From Chitinophaga polysaccharea (GTDB lineage Bacteria; Bacteroidota; Bacteroidia; Chitinophagales; Chitinophagaceae), in contig NZ_CABFVU010000003.1 in assembly GCF_902150045.1 (NCBI RefSeq), positions 372,001-436,000 on the forward strand: 64,000 nucleotides of DNA. Reading direction: 5' to 3'. Shown piece after piece: positions 53,613 through 62,252 of the stretch. Every line of letters begins with the position of its first letter. Positions within the stretch are counted from its first letter, which is position 1. Made by a program: the position numbers and the translations under genes. The notes under the pieces were generated by a model. It had not been told where the DNA came from. It did not search any database and saw only the letters and a list, made by a program, of their open reading frames with translations.

Positions 53613-55976
53613 ATGTTCACACGATATGTTTCCTTTTTATGGCTCTTCTTTTTGCTATGTTTCTTCAACAAGGCAGCGGGACAGCAATTTACCATAAGCG
53701 GTTTCATTAAAGACAGCACCAACGGGGAATCCCTTCCAGGCGCCACTGTGCAGGTATTGCATTCCACCAACGGGGTGCATACCAATAACTATGGCTTTTA
53801 TTCCATCACCCTGCCGGCAGGCAACTATATCCTCCTGTATTCTTTTCTTGGCTATGAATCCAAAGCCTTGGCGCTGAACCTTGACGCTAATACCACGCAG
53901 CACCTGCAGTTATATCCCCGTTCTTACCAGGCAAAGGAAGTAGTGATCAGTGATAAACGAAAGGATGCCAACGTAAAAAGTACCGACATGGGTAGAGTGG
54001 AGCTTACCGCCATGGAGGTAAAGAAACTGCCGGCGCTGATGGGAGAGGTGGATGTGCTGAAAGCCCTGCAGCTGATGCCTGGCGTTCAGGCTGCCGGCGA
54101 AGGAAATGCCGGTTTTTATGTAAGGGGCGGCGGAGCTGATCAGAACCTCATCCTGCTGGATGAAGCACCGGTATATAATACCGGGCATCTTTTTGGTTTT
54201 TTCTCCGTGTTTAATGCAGATGCTATCCGTGGCACTACGCTCATTAAAGGCGGTATGCCAGCCAATTACGGCGGGCGCTTGTCGTCCGTGGCGGATATCG
54301 CCATGAAAGAAGGGAACAGTAAAAATTTCCAGGGAGAAGGAGGGATTGGCCTTATTTCCTCCCGTTTATCTTTCCAGGGACCACTGAAAAAAGATAAAGC
54401 ATCTTTTATTGTGAGCGGCCGGCGTACATACATCGACGTTATAACCAAGCCTTTCATAAATAATACTTCGTATAAGGGTTCGGGTTATTATTTCTATGAT
54501 CTGAATGTAAAGATGAATTATATTATTTCGGACCGGGACCGTGTTTACCTGAGTGGTTATTTAGGGAAAGATGTATTCAGCTTTAATAACCAGGACCGTT
54601 CCTTTGATGTTAAGATCCCCTGGGGCAATACCACGGCTACTTTGCGATGGAACCATGTGTTTAACCGGAAACTGTTTGCCAATACCTCCCTCATTTACAA
54701 TGATTATAAATTCCAGTTCAGCGCCCTCCAGAATAATTTTGACATCCGTTTATCATCCGGTATCAGTGATATGAACCTGAAAACAGATTTCGACTACTAT
54801 GTGCATGTAAAGCATCATATCCGTTTCGGAGGGAATTATATTTATCACACGTTTACGCCGTCTACCATCAGCGGGCAGCAGGATTCCACGAGGTTTTCGC
54901 CGGAAAATGTATTTAAGAAATACGCCCATGAAGCGGCTTTGTATGTAATGGACGACTGGGAAATATCTCCCCGGCTGCAGCTGAATGTAGGGCTGCGTTA
55001 CAGCGGGTTTATGCAGATAGGGCCCTATACCCGTTATTACCGGGATGCAGCAGGAAATAAAACAGACAGTACTATATACCGGTGCTGGCAGCCAATATCA
55101 CGTCATGGCGGCTTTGAGCCGAGGTTTATCCTGCGCTGGTCATGGAATGATGTAAGCTCAGTAAAGGCTTCTGTAACCCGTAACTACCAGTTTATCCACC
55201 TGGTGTCCAATGCAGGCACTACGCTGCCTACAGATGTTTGGGTGCCCAGTACTTACCTGGTGCAGCCGCAGATCTCCTGGCAGTATTCAGCCGGGTATTT
55301 CCGCAATTTCAGCAACAATATATACGAGGCCTCGGCAGAGGTGTATTACAAGAGCCTGCAGCACCAGATCGAATACAAGGAAGGATATACGCCTACCTTT
55401 AATGACCCCGAACAGGACTTTGTATTTGGGAAAGGGGAGGCATACGGACTGGAATTATTTGTGAACAAAAGGAAGGGACGGTTTACCGGGTGGCTGGGTT
55501 ATACGCTGGCATGGACCTGGCGGGAGTTCCCGGCGTTGAATGATGGGAAGCGTTACCCGGCTAAATACGACCGCCGGCACGACCTTGCCCTGGTGGGCAC
55601 TTATGAATTGAACAAGCGATGGACGATATCCGGTGTCTTTATTTATGGCACGGGTAACACTACCACGTTGCCGGAAAAGTTCTATTTTATAGAAGGCACG
55701 CTGGTGCAGGGTTATGGCAGCATCAATTCATACAGAATGGATGCGTATCACCGGCTGGATTTTTCGGCTATTTATACGCCCGTGCCTAAAAAGCCTAATA
55801 AACGTGTTAAAGGGAGCTGGACTTTTTCAGTATACAATGTTTATAGCAGGAAGAATCCTTATTTTATTTATTTCGACCAGGAGGGTAGTGCAATTGATGG
55901 AACATTGAAGGTAAGTGCGAAGCAGGTGTCGTTATTTCCGGTGTTGCCGTCTGTAACGTATAATTTCAAGTTCTGA
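53613..55976 (+). CDS. TonB-dependent receptor with carboxypeptidase-regulatory-like domain
   Basis: 787 residues: signal peptide (to about AAGQ), CarboxypepD_reg-like sandwich (FTISGFIKDSTNGESLPGATVQV), plug domain (LPALMGEVDVLKALQLMPGVQ, GGGADQNLILLDEAP, GGMPANYGGRLSSVADI) and a barrel ending with an aromatic Phe (YNFKF). The plug layout GEVDVLKALQLMPGV is typical of Bacteroidota receptors with a DUF4974-independent mode. It probably imports a metal chelate or other small ligand; closeness to the DUF3347 lipoprotein hints at metal, not proven. Confidence 0.92.
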   Translation: MFTRYVSFLWLFFLLCFFNKAAGQQFTISGFIKDSTNGESLPGATVQVLHSTNGVHTNNYGFYSITLPAGNYILLYSFLGYESKALALNLDANTTQHLQLYPRSYQAKEVVISDKRKDANVKSTDMGRVELTAMEVKKLPALMGEVDVLKALQLMPGVQAAGEGNAGFYVRGGGADQNLILLDEAPVYNTGHLFGFFSVFNADAIRGTTLIKGGMPANYGGRLSSVADIAMKEGNSKNFQGEGGIGLISSRLSFQGPLKKDKASFIVSGRRTYIDVITKPFINNTSYKGSGYYFYDLNVKMNYIISDRDRVYLSGYLGKDVFSFNNQDRSFDVKIPWGNTTATLRWNHVFNRKLFANTSLIYNDYKFQFSALQNNFDIRLSSGISDMNLKTDFDYYVHVKHHIRFGGNYIYHTFTPSTISGQQDSTRFSPENVFKKYAHEAALYVMDDWEISPRLQLNVGLRYSGFMQIGPYTRYYRDAAGNKTDSTIYRCWQPISRHGGFEPRFILRWSWNDVSSVKASVTRNYQFIHLVSNAGTTLPTDVWVPSTYLVQPQISWQYSAGYFRNFSNNIYEASAEVYYKSLQHQIEYKEGYTPTFNDPEQDFVFGKGEAYGLELFVNKRKGRFTGWLGYTLAWTWREFPALNDGKRYPAKYDRRHDLALVGTYELNKRWTISGVFIYGTGNTTTLPEKFYFIEGTLVQGYGSINSYRMDAYHRLDFSAIYTPVPKKPNKRVKGSWTFSVYNVYSRKNPYFIYFDQEGSAIDGTLKVSAKQVSLFPVLPSVTYNFKF

Positions 55977-56008
55977 CCGGGGATTAACATGGGGTGATAG
56001 CGTGGGGA

Positions 56009-56428
56009 TTATTTCAGTATGCCTGCATATCTGAGCAGAGCAGCTATGGAGCCGATCAACATAATGTACTGGAGAATTGTAACAGAGTGCATGTGCTTCA
56101 TCAGCCTGTTTTCCGTATCCTTAATTTCTACCCTTACTTTACCGATGTCTTCTTTTACTTCCACCCTGAGATTGCCAATGTCCTGTTTTAATTCTGTTCT
56201 GAGATTGCTGATGTCGCCTTTCAATTCTGTTCTGAGATTACTAATGTCGCCTTTCAATTCCGACTTAATAGCAGCTAGCTCCGCTTTGGTAGCCAGTTGA
56301 TCGGTTTTTGCAAAAGACTTCCTTTCATAATGCTCATCCATCGCGTTTACTATTTCCATGGCTTTGGCGTCCGACAAATGCAGATCCGTCCGGAAGATGT
56401 CGTACAGCTTTAAATTTCCAATTGTCAT
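56009..56428 (-). CDS. Hendecad-repeat coiled-coil protein with C-terminal membrane helix
   Basis: 139 residues. An N-terminal region (residues 1-45, with MEIVNAMDEHYERKS) is followed by 11-residue repeats (LKGDISNLRTE, LKGDISNLRTE, LKQDIGNLRVE, VKEDIGKVRVE, then IKDTENRLMKH), which form a coiled coil with a hendecad phase. The C-terminus is one membrane helix (ILQYIMLIGSIAALLRYAGIL). It resembles DUF1640/CCDC90-type proteins. Function is unknown. Plus-strand gene-sized frames here are shadows. Confidence 0.75.
   Translation of the reverse strand: MTIGNLKLYDIFRTDLHLSDAKAMEIVNAMDEHYERKSFAKTDQLATKAELAAIKSELKGDISNLRTELKGDISNLRTELKQDIGNLRVEVKEDIGKVRVEIKDTENRLMKHMHSVTILQYIMLIGSIAALLRYAGILK
56135..56265 (-). 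repeat. 33-bp tandem repeats inside the coiled-coil gene
   Basis: About four copies of a 33-bp unit encode the 11-residue repeats; two of them are identical at protein level and nearly so in DNA. Copy number might vary between strains by slippage. Confidence 0.8.
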
Positions 56429-57017
56429 ATGTAACGGTTTTATATTACATCATAAATTTAATCTATTCTCTCTATCCATATTGAGAGTATTACAGATATT
56501 TCTTTTAAATATATCAAATGCTGACGACTGTTATTATTGCTTAAAAATGGTTTGCATTTTGAGAACGAGACAGGCGAAATTAGTTTGATTATTACCTTTG
56601 TCATACCTTTCGGATACTTCTTGGATACTTAGGAGTCGTCTATGTGTAGTACTCGCTATACACTTCCTATACACTTCTCATATACTCTTAATACGGTCAA
56701 CACGAACTGCACTGTCAATGCTTAGTGCATGCACTTAGCCCAGTTTGTCTCGTCCTGGAAAAGCTATACATTCAAAATTTTTAGTCCTGCCAAAGCCATA
56801 CACTACCTCGTAATAGTATATTATTTTATATTTATAAATGTAAAATCACTCCATCCTTCCAACTGTGCTCACATCGCTGTAATAATATTTATTTTTAAAA
56901 TCCTTAAGTTCAATCACATGGTTATCTAAAAGCTAACAAACTATTTCTTAACTTCGCAAACATTTTATAAAGGAAATATAGCCCATACGAAAAGGTATGG
57001 TGCTAACAGCAAAACGT
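56429..57017. other. AT-rich intergenic region upstream of thrS
   Basis: 589 bp. It shows short degenerate repeats (GGATACTT twice near 56610, TATACACTTC twice near 56660) and a weak inverted pair ACGAGACA/TGTCTCGT about 180 bp apart. A TAACTTCG element at 56949-56956 could be the thrS promoter. No ORF is convincing and no T-box fold was found. Confidence 0.5.
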
Positions 57018-58958
57018 ATGATAAATATCACTTTTCCGGATGGCGCAGTTCGTCAGTATGAACCAGGAGTAACTGCATTGGAGATCGCCAAGTCCATCAG
57101 CGAGGGATTGGCACGCAAAGTATTGGCTGCAAATGTTAATGGGCAGGTAGTGGATGCTACGCGCCCGATTTTGACGGATAGCACGCTGCAACTGCTGACG
57201 TGGGTGGACAAGGATGGTAAGGCCACCATGTGGCACTCTTCGGCGCATCTGATGGCAGAAGCCCTGGAAGCGCTGTACCCCGGTGTAAAACTCGGCTATG
57301 GCCCTTCCATTGAAAATGGATTCTATTACGATATTGACCTGGGCGACCGTACCATCTCTGAAGATGACCTGAAAGCGATTGAAGCGAAAATGGTGGAGTT
57401 GTCTAAACACAACAGTGAGTACATACGCAAGGAGGTAAGTAAGGCGGATGCACTGAACTACTTTACAGAGAAGGGCGATCCGTATAAAATAGAAACGATC
57501 AATGAATTGCCGGATGGAAGTATTACTTTCTATACCCAGGGCGGATTTACAGATCTTTGCCGTGGACCGCATATTCCAAACACCGGCTTTATTAAATCCA
57601 TCAAGCTTACCAGCATTGCAGGCGCTTACTGGCGCGGCAGTGAAAAGAATAAGATGCTTACCCGTATTTACGGTATCACCTTCCCTAACCAGAAAGAGCT
57701 GGACGAGTACCTGGCCCTGATAGAGGAAGCCAAAAAACGTGATCACCGCAAACTGGGCAAGGAACTGGAACTGTTTGCCTTCTCCGAAAAAGTAGGTCTC
57801 GGATTACCTATGTGGCTGCCCAAAGGCGCTATGCTGCGCGAACGCCTGCAACGTTTTCTCCAGGAAGCACAGCTAGCCAGCGGTTACCTGCCGGTAGTAA
57901 CGCCACATATCGGGAATAAAAACCTGTATGTGACTTCCGGTCACTACGAGAAATACGGGAAAGACAGTTTTCAGCCTATACACACACCGGAAGAAGGCGA
58001 GGAGTTTATGCTGAAACCCATGAACTGCCCGCATCACTGCGAACTGTATAAGGTATCGCCAAAGTCGTACAAAGACTTACCGGTACGTTTCGCGGAATTC
58101 GGCACCGTGTACCGTTATGAGCAGCATGGAGAGCTTCATGGGCTTACCCGTGTAAGAGGATTTACCCAGGACGATGCGCACCTTTTCTGCCGCCCTGACC
58201 AGGTAAAAGAAGAGTTCCAGAAAGTGATAGACCTGGTGATGTACGTATTCAACAGTTTAAGTTTTACAGAATATACTGCACAGATTTCCCTGCGTCATAA
58301 AACAGACCGCAGCAAGTACATGGGTTCTGAAGAGAACTGGGAACTGGCGGAGAAAGCGATCATCGAGTCGGCCGCTGAAAAGGGCCTGAATACGGTGATA
58401 GAATACGACGAAGCCGCGTTTTACGGTCCCAAGCTCGATTTCATGGTAAAAGACGCCCTGGGCCGCAAGTGGCAGTTGGGTACCATCCAGGTGGACTATA
58501 ACCTGCCGGAGCGCTTTGAGCTGGAGTATATTGGAGCGGATAACCAGAAACACCGCCCGGTTATGATTCACCGTGCGCCGTTTGGCTCGCTGGAAAGATT
58601 TATCGCCGTACTGATTGAGCATTGCGCCGGTAAATTCCCGCTGTGGCTGGCGCCTACACAGGTGAAAATCCTGCCGATCAGTGATAAAAGCCAGGCCTAT
58701 GCAGAAAAAGTAGCAGAATTGCTGAAAAAAGCGGAAATTCGCGCTGAAATAGATGATAGAAGTGAAAAGATCGGTAAAAAGATCCGGGAAGCAGAGCTGG
58801 CAAAAATTCCATACATGCTCGTACTCGGTGAAAAAGAAGCTGCCGATGAAGTAGTGGCCGTTCGCCGTCAGTCAAAAGGTGACCTGGGAACCATGCCAGC
58901 CGAACAGTTTATCACTATGATCAACGAAGAGGTGGCCAACAGGAAGCCAATTGAATAA
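57018..58958 (+). CDS. thrS: Threonyl-tRNA synthetase
   Basis: 646 residues from the ATG at 57018 (an ATG 21 bp earlier is in frame; family members begin INITFPDG). Order: TGS domain (1-62), SAD editing domain (about 65-225, with HSSAHLMAEAL and GGFTDLCRGPH), class-II catalytic core with motif 2 and the zinc-binding Cys in LKPMNCPHH, motif 3 (VMIHRAPFGSLERF), and an anticodon-binding domain (about 545-640). It charges tRNA-Thr in the cytoplasm. infC follows at 59129, as in many bacteria. Confidence 0.98.
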   Translation: MINITFPDGAVRQYEPGVTALEIAKSISEGLARKVLAANVNGQVVDATRPILTDSTLQLLTWVDKDGKATMWHSSAHLMAEALEALYPGVKLGYGPSIENGFYYDIDLGDRTISEDDLKAIEAKMVELSKHNSEYIRKEVSKADALNYFTEKGDPYKIETINELPDGSITFYTQGGFTDLCRGPHIPNTGFIKSIKLTSIAGAYWRGSEKNKMLTRIYGITFPNQKELDEYLALIEEAKKRDHRKLGKELELFAFSEKVGLGLPMWLPKGAMLRERLQRFLQEAQLASGYLPVVTPHIGNKNLYVTSGHYEKYGKDSFQPIHTPEEGEEFMLKPMNCPHHCELYKVSPKSYKDLPVRFAEFGTVYRYEQHGELHGLTRVRGFTQDDAHLFCRPDQVKEEFQKVIDLVMYVFNSLSFTEYTAQISLRHKTDRSKYMGSEENWELAEKAIIESAAEKGLNTVIEYDEAAFYGPKLDFMVKDALGRKWQLGTIQVDYNLPERFELEYIGADNQKHRPVMIHRAPFGSLERFIAVLIEHCAGKFPLWLAPTQVKILPISDKSQAYAEKVAELLKKAEIRAEIDDRSEKIGKKIREAELAKIPYMLVLGEKEAADEVVAVRRQSKGDLGTMPAEQFITMINEEVANRKPIE

Positions 58959-59067
58959 CATCGCATAAATGTGGAAAAAAGGTATATAAAACAATGAACA
59001 TTACTTGATTAAGGTATGTTAATTGCTGTGATTTTCCCCGTATTTTTGTAAAGATTGTTTTTGGTCC

Positions 59068-59106
59068 ATGGACGATATGTGGACCATGGACTAAATGGAC
59101 AATTAA
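59068..59106 (+). promoter_or_regulatory. Two tiny upstream ORFs in the infC leader
   Basis: ATG-GAC-GAT-ATG-TGG-ACC-ATG-GAC-TAA (59068-59094) is followed immediately by ATG-GAC-AAT-TAA (59095-59106), ending 22 nt before the infC start and out of frame with it. The region also has CCATGGAC twice (59066-59073, 59084-59091). It might be a leader that affects infC translation, or chance in a palindromic repeat. Confidence 0.35.
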
Positions 59107-59128
59107 TTAATTAATTTTATTTTTTTTA

Positions 59129-59812
59129 ATGCAACAAAGACCCAGACCAAGTTTTGGCGGCAACAACCGGGGAAGAAACCCCAACTTCCGCAGGGAACAA
59201 CAACAAGAACATCGCACCAACAGGATGATACGCGTTCCTGAGGTAAGGCTTGTAGGTGAAAATATTGAGGTAGGTGTCTACAAAACGGAGGATGCATTGC
59301 GTCTGGCAGAGGAACAGGGTTTAGACCTGGTAGAAATTTCCCCAAATGCTGTGCCCCCCGTTTGTCGTATCATCGACTACAATAAATTCCTTTATGAAAA
59401 GAAAAAGAAGGAAAAGGAAATGAAGGCGAAGGCACACAAAAGCGAAGTGAAAGAAATTCGCTTTACGCCTAACACCGACGACCATGACTTCGATTTTAAA
59501 GCAAAACATGCTGAAAGCTTCCTGAAAGACGGTAACAAGGTAAAAACCTATGTACAGTTTAAAGGCCGCGCCATCATGTTTAAGGAACGTGGTGAACTGA
59601 TTCTCCTGAAGTTTGCTGAAAGGCTGGCAGAAGTAGGTGGACTGGAAAGTATGCCTACCATGGAAGGTAAGCGTATGATCGCCATCTTTGCCCCTAAAGC
59701 AGCAAAGAAGAAAGAAAAGGAACCGAAGGAGCCACGGGAACCAAGAGAACCAAAAGAGACAAAAGCGCCCGTTACACCTCCCGCTGCAGATGCAGGAGAT
59801 GCCAACGCGTAA
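59129..59812 (+). CDS. infC: Translation initiation factor IF-3
   Basis: 227 residues from the ATG at 59129. The N-terminal 32 residues (QQRPRPSFGGNNRGRNPNF) are an Arg/Gln/Asn-rich extension; IF3-N follows (VPEVRLVGENIEVGVYKTEDAL, DLVEISPNAVPPVCRIIDYNKFLYEK), then IF3-C (VKEIRFTPNTDDHDF, GRAIMFKERGE). The last about 30 residues are Lys/Pro/Glu-rich, unlike short proteobacterial IF3. The start is a plain ATG, not the AUU used for autoregulation in E. coli. rpmI and rplT do not follow; a terminator does. Confidence 0.96.
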   Translation: MQQRPRPSFGGNNRGRNPNFRREQQQEHRTNRMIRVPEVRLVGENIEVGVYKTEDALRLAEEQGLDLVEISPNAVPPVCRIIDYNKFLYEKKKKEKEMKAKAHKSEVKEIRFTPNTDDHDFDFKAKHAESFLKDGNKVKTYVQFKGRAIMFKERGELILLKFAERLAEVGGLESMPTMEGKRMIAIFAPKAAKKKEKEPKEPREPREPKETKAPVTPPAADAGDANA

Positions 59813-59832
59813 CCGCTGATGATATCACATTA

Positions 59833-59877
59833 AAAAAGCAGCACAACAGGGTATTGTATCCTGTTGCGCTGCTTTTT
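59833..59877. terminator. Bidirectional terminator after infC
   Basis: AAAAAGCAGC (59833-59842) with GCTGCTTTTT (59868-59877) and, inside, CAACAGG (59844-59850) with CCTGTTG (59860-59866), separated by one mismatch. It ends infC and the convergent HEAT gene. Confidence 0.9.
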
Positions 59878-59894
59878 ATTTTATGTGGCAATAG

Positions 59895-60410
59895 TTATCC
59901 TATTTCTTTCAGCACCTTCTTTGCTCTTGAACGGATACCCGGTGTAGGATTATTCTCCAACGCTTCAGCGATCAGCAGGCGGATCTCGTTTTTGATATCC
60001 GGATAATCTTTCGCGAGGTTGGCCAATATGGTCATGGAGAACGCTTTTACGGCCACTGTTTCCAAAGGATCCTCCAGGAAGGTGAAGCAATTGTTCATTA
60101 CCGGTCCCTGAAGGGGTTCGGGTATCGCCAGGTATTGCAATATCCTTAATACATTTCTTTTTACCGCTACAGGCATGCCGGCTTCCTCCATCCGGGCCAC
60201 CATGGCCGGCAGATGAGGAGTGAGCAGACCCGGGTGCCTTTCTGCCACCAAACTTATAATCCATGCGCTCCTTTGCACCACACGGTATTCGTCGTGCAGG
60301 AAAAGCTGTATCAAAGCGGCAAACCGGTTGGGGTGATGACCGATCCATGCAGCTATGCGGAGCGATTGCGCCCGTGAATGTTCCAGTAAAATTTCAGCGC
60401 GTAGGTCCAT
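59895..60410 (-). CDS. HEAT-repeat protein of unknown function
   Basis: 171 residues from the ATG at 60410; the longer frame to 60503 overlaps the HD gene and has an unlikely Trp/Cys-rich start. It is all-helical with HEAT-type repeats (VVQRSAWIISLVAERHPGLL, VAVKAFSMTILANLAKDYPD, GIRSRAKKVLKEI). Such proteins bind other proteins. It lies 25 bp downstream of the HD-domain gene on the same strand, so the two are probably co-transcribed. No specific function can be given. Confidence 0.72.
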   Translation of the reverse strand: MDLRAEILLEHSRAQSLRIAAWIGHHPNRFAALIQLFLHDEYRVVQRSAWIISLVAERHPGLLTPHLPAMVARMEEAGMPVAVKRNVLRILQYLAIPEPLQGPVMNNCFTFLEDPLETVAVKAFSMTILANLAKDYPDIKNEIRLLIAEALENNPTPGIRSRAKKVLKEIG

Positions 60411-60435
60411 AGACCTGCAATTTAGCACAAGCCCG

Positions 60436-61026
60436 TTAATTATCGCCGGCAGGAGTGTTTGCCAGCAGGTAGGCCAGCATTCTTTCCCGCATCCGGTCCA
60501 CATCTTCCTGTTTTACCGGCATATCTGTTTCCTTACCCATATCGTCCCAGATCCTGATCTGTATATATTGATGGAAGAGAGGATCGTTGCGGAAAGCCAT
60601 CGCCTCTGCTTCATTCATTGGGCCGCCCTGATATTCCAGGGTTTGTTTGCTGGCTTCGGAAAGCGTATCGTAATAGGCGCTGTCGGACCATGTGAGGTAG
60701 CGTTTAGCGGCAACATGACTGCCTACCAGCTGGGCCATTCTTTCAGGAAAACCGCATTCAAGCAGGAAGGCACTGCCAAGGTCGTCATGCGCTTTTGCGC
60801 CGAGCCCGTCCATCCGGGGAGCGTTTTCAAAGAAGTGGCCAATGTCGTGTAGGAAGGCAGCAATGATCATTTCATCGTCAAAGCCTGTGCTTTCCGCTAT
60901 GAGAGCGGCCTGCATCATGTGCATCAGCATCGTTACCTGTTCGCCGTATTCTTCCTGGCCGTAAGTGTTATACAGGTCAAAAATTTTATTGATTACAGCT
61001 TGGGCATGGTGTTCGCTACCGGTCAT
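60436..61026 (-). CDS. HD-domain protein, PhnZ-like (possible diiron oxygenase)
   Basis: 196 residues. It has an HD signature (AAFLHDIGHFFEN) with additional metal-ligand pattern in the HDDLGSAFL and VGSHVAAKRYLTW segments, as in the PhnZ/TmpB mixed-valent diiron oxygenases that degrade phosphonates. Other HD phosphohydrolases share these residues, so the oxygenase call is moderate. No phn transport or lyase genes are nearby. Operon with the HEAT gene. Confidence 0.78.
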   Translation of the reverse strand: MTGSEHHAQAVINKIFDLYNTYGQEEYGEQVTMLMHMMQAALIAESTGFDDEMIIAAFLHDIGHFFENAPRMDGLGAKAHDDLGSAFLLECGFPERMAQLVGSHVAAKRYLTWSDSAYYDTLSEASKQTLEYQGGPMNEAEAMAFRNDPLFHQYIQIRIWDDMGKETDMPVKQEDVDRMRERMLAYLLANTPAGDN

Positions 61027-61162
61027 TTTCGTACGTTTATAAGGGTTAGTACAGTTTTTCGTGGTATTATCGCAAATGTAACAGCTGCAACTGCTTTATC
61101 AGCATGCCTTATGTTATGTTTTTATTAATACCGGAGAGGTTTTTCAAACGCCAATAATCCTT

Positions 61163-61170
61163 TACCTTTG
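61163..61170 (+). promoter_or_regulatory. -7 element of the cation efflux gene promoter
   Basis: TACCTTTG fits TAnnTTTG. It overlaps the region just before a TTG at 61175, which makes the later TTG at 61199 the better start. No clear -33. Confidence 0.5.
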
Positions 61171-61198
61171 CCCTTTGCCATTACACAAAACTGAGCCA

Positions 61199-62176
61199 TT
61201 GCTAAAAAAAGAGCTGCGCGTTATACTCGTATCGCTGATCGTTAGTTTTATCCTAACCGTGGCGAAGTTCTCTGCCTACTTTATGACCCATTCAGTGGCT
61301 ATCCTTTCTGATGCCCTGGAATCCATTATCAACGTGGTGGCTGGCGGTTTTGCCTGCTATAGCATTTACCTGGCAGGTAAACCCAAAGATGCGAACCATC
61401 CATACGGGCATGGAAAGGTGGAGTTTTTCTCCATCGGTTTTGAAGGCGCCATGATCTTTATTGCCGGTATACTGATACTGGTGAAAGCCATCCAGTATTT
61501 TATCCTGCCGAGGGAACTGCACCAGATAAAAAATGGTTTGTGGGTGCTGGGCATTACCACAGTGGCCAATTTACTGCTGGGACTATACCTGGTAGGCTCA
61601 GGCAGACGGCTTTCCTCCATTACTATTTCCGGGAACGGGCAGCATATCATGACCGATGTATACAGCAGCGCAGGGTTGATCACCGCTCTGGTCATCATTC
61701 ACTTTACAGGGTGGACGTGGCTGGATCCCGTGGTATCACTGGTGATGGGCATATTGATCCTCGCAAAAGGCTACCAGCTCCTGCGCCGTTCCATCTCCGG
61801 TTTGATGGATGAAACGGATATGAAGATCGTAGACAAGGTGATCACTATTTTATCAGCCCATCGCAGGGAAAACTGGATCGACGTGCATAACATGCGCGTA
61901 CAGCAATATGGGAATAACTATCATATTGATTGCCATGTAACCATGCCATATTACCTTGAACTGAATGATGCGCATGATGAAATGAAGAAGATAGAGAAGC
62001 TGGTTAATGAAGGTTTTCCCGGTAGTGAAGTAGAGTTTTTTATTCATATGGACCCTTGCATACCTTCCTGTTGCCACTACTGCCTGAAGGCAGCATGCCC
62101 GGTGAGGAGCCATGCCTTTACGGGCGAAATAGCATGGACCCGTGATAACGTTTTACCCAACCGGAAGCACGGATAA
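61199..62176 (+). CDS. Cation diffusion facilitator (CDF) family transporter
   Basis: 325 residues from the TTG at 61199; a TTG at 61175 is open but too near the promoter. Six membrane helices follow the CDF plan, with the metal-site motif HSVAILSDALES in TM2 and HIMTDVYSSAG in TM5 (HxxxD), and a cytoplasmic C-terminal domain (about 210-325). A Cys-rich tail (DPCIPSCCHYCLKAAC) is unusual and could bind metal. It exports Zn, Fe or Co from the cytoplasm. Start uncertain. Confidence 0.9.
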   Translation: MLKKELRVILVSLIVSFILTVAKFSAYFMTHSVAILSDALESIINVVAGGFACYSIYLAGKPKDANHPYGHGKVEFFSIGFEGAMIFIAGILILVKAIQYFILPRELHQIKNGLWVLGITTVANLLLGLYLVGSGRRLSSITISGNGQHIMTDVYSSAGLITALVIIHFTGWTWLDPVVSLVMGILILAKGYQLLRRSISGLMDETDMKIVDKVITILSAHRRENWIDVHNMRVQQYGNNYHIDCHVTMPYYLELNDAHDEMKKIEKLVNEGFPGSEVEFFIHMDPCIPSCCHYCLKAACPVRSHAFTGEIAWTRDNVLPNRKHG

Positions 62177-62178
62177 TA

Positions 62179-62246
62179 ATACATCTTACTATAAAAAAAC
62201 AGCATCACTTATACAAGCGATGCTGTTTTTTTATAGTAAGATGTAT
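62179..62246. terminator. Long bidirectional terminator hairpin
   Basis: The arms at 62179-62206 and 62219-62246 are perfectly complementary over 28 bp, with a 12-nt loop. The inner part is a normal terminator (AAAAAAACAGCATC paired with GATGCTGTTTTTTT). The extra outer 14 bp makes it unusually long. It separates convergent genes. Confidence 0.9.
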
Positions 62247-62252
62247 GACCTT

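Noticed and set aside
56135..56265. CRISPR array
   Set aside because: The 33-bp repeats are contiguous, have no spacers and encode an 11-residue protein repeat.
56560..56755. Insertion-sequence remnant bounded by ACGAGACA/TGTCTCGT
   Set aside because: Only 8 bp, no transposase fragment and no target duplication seen.
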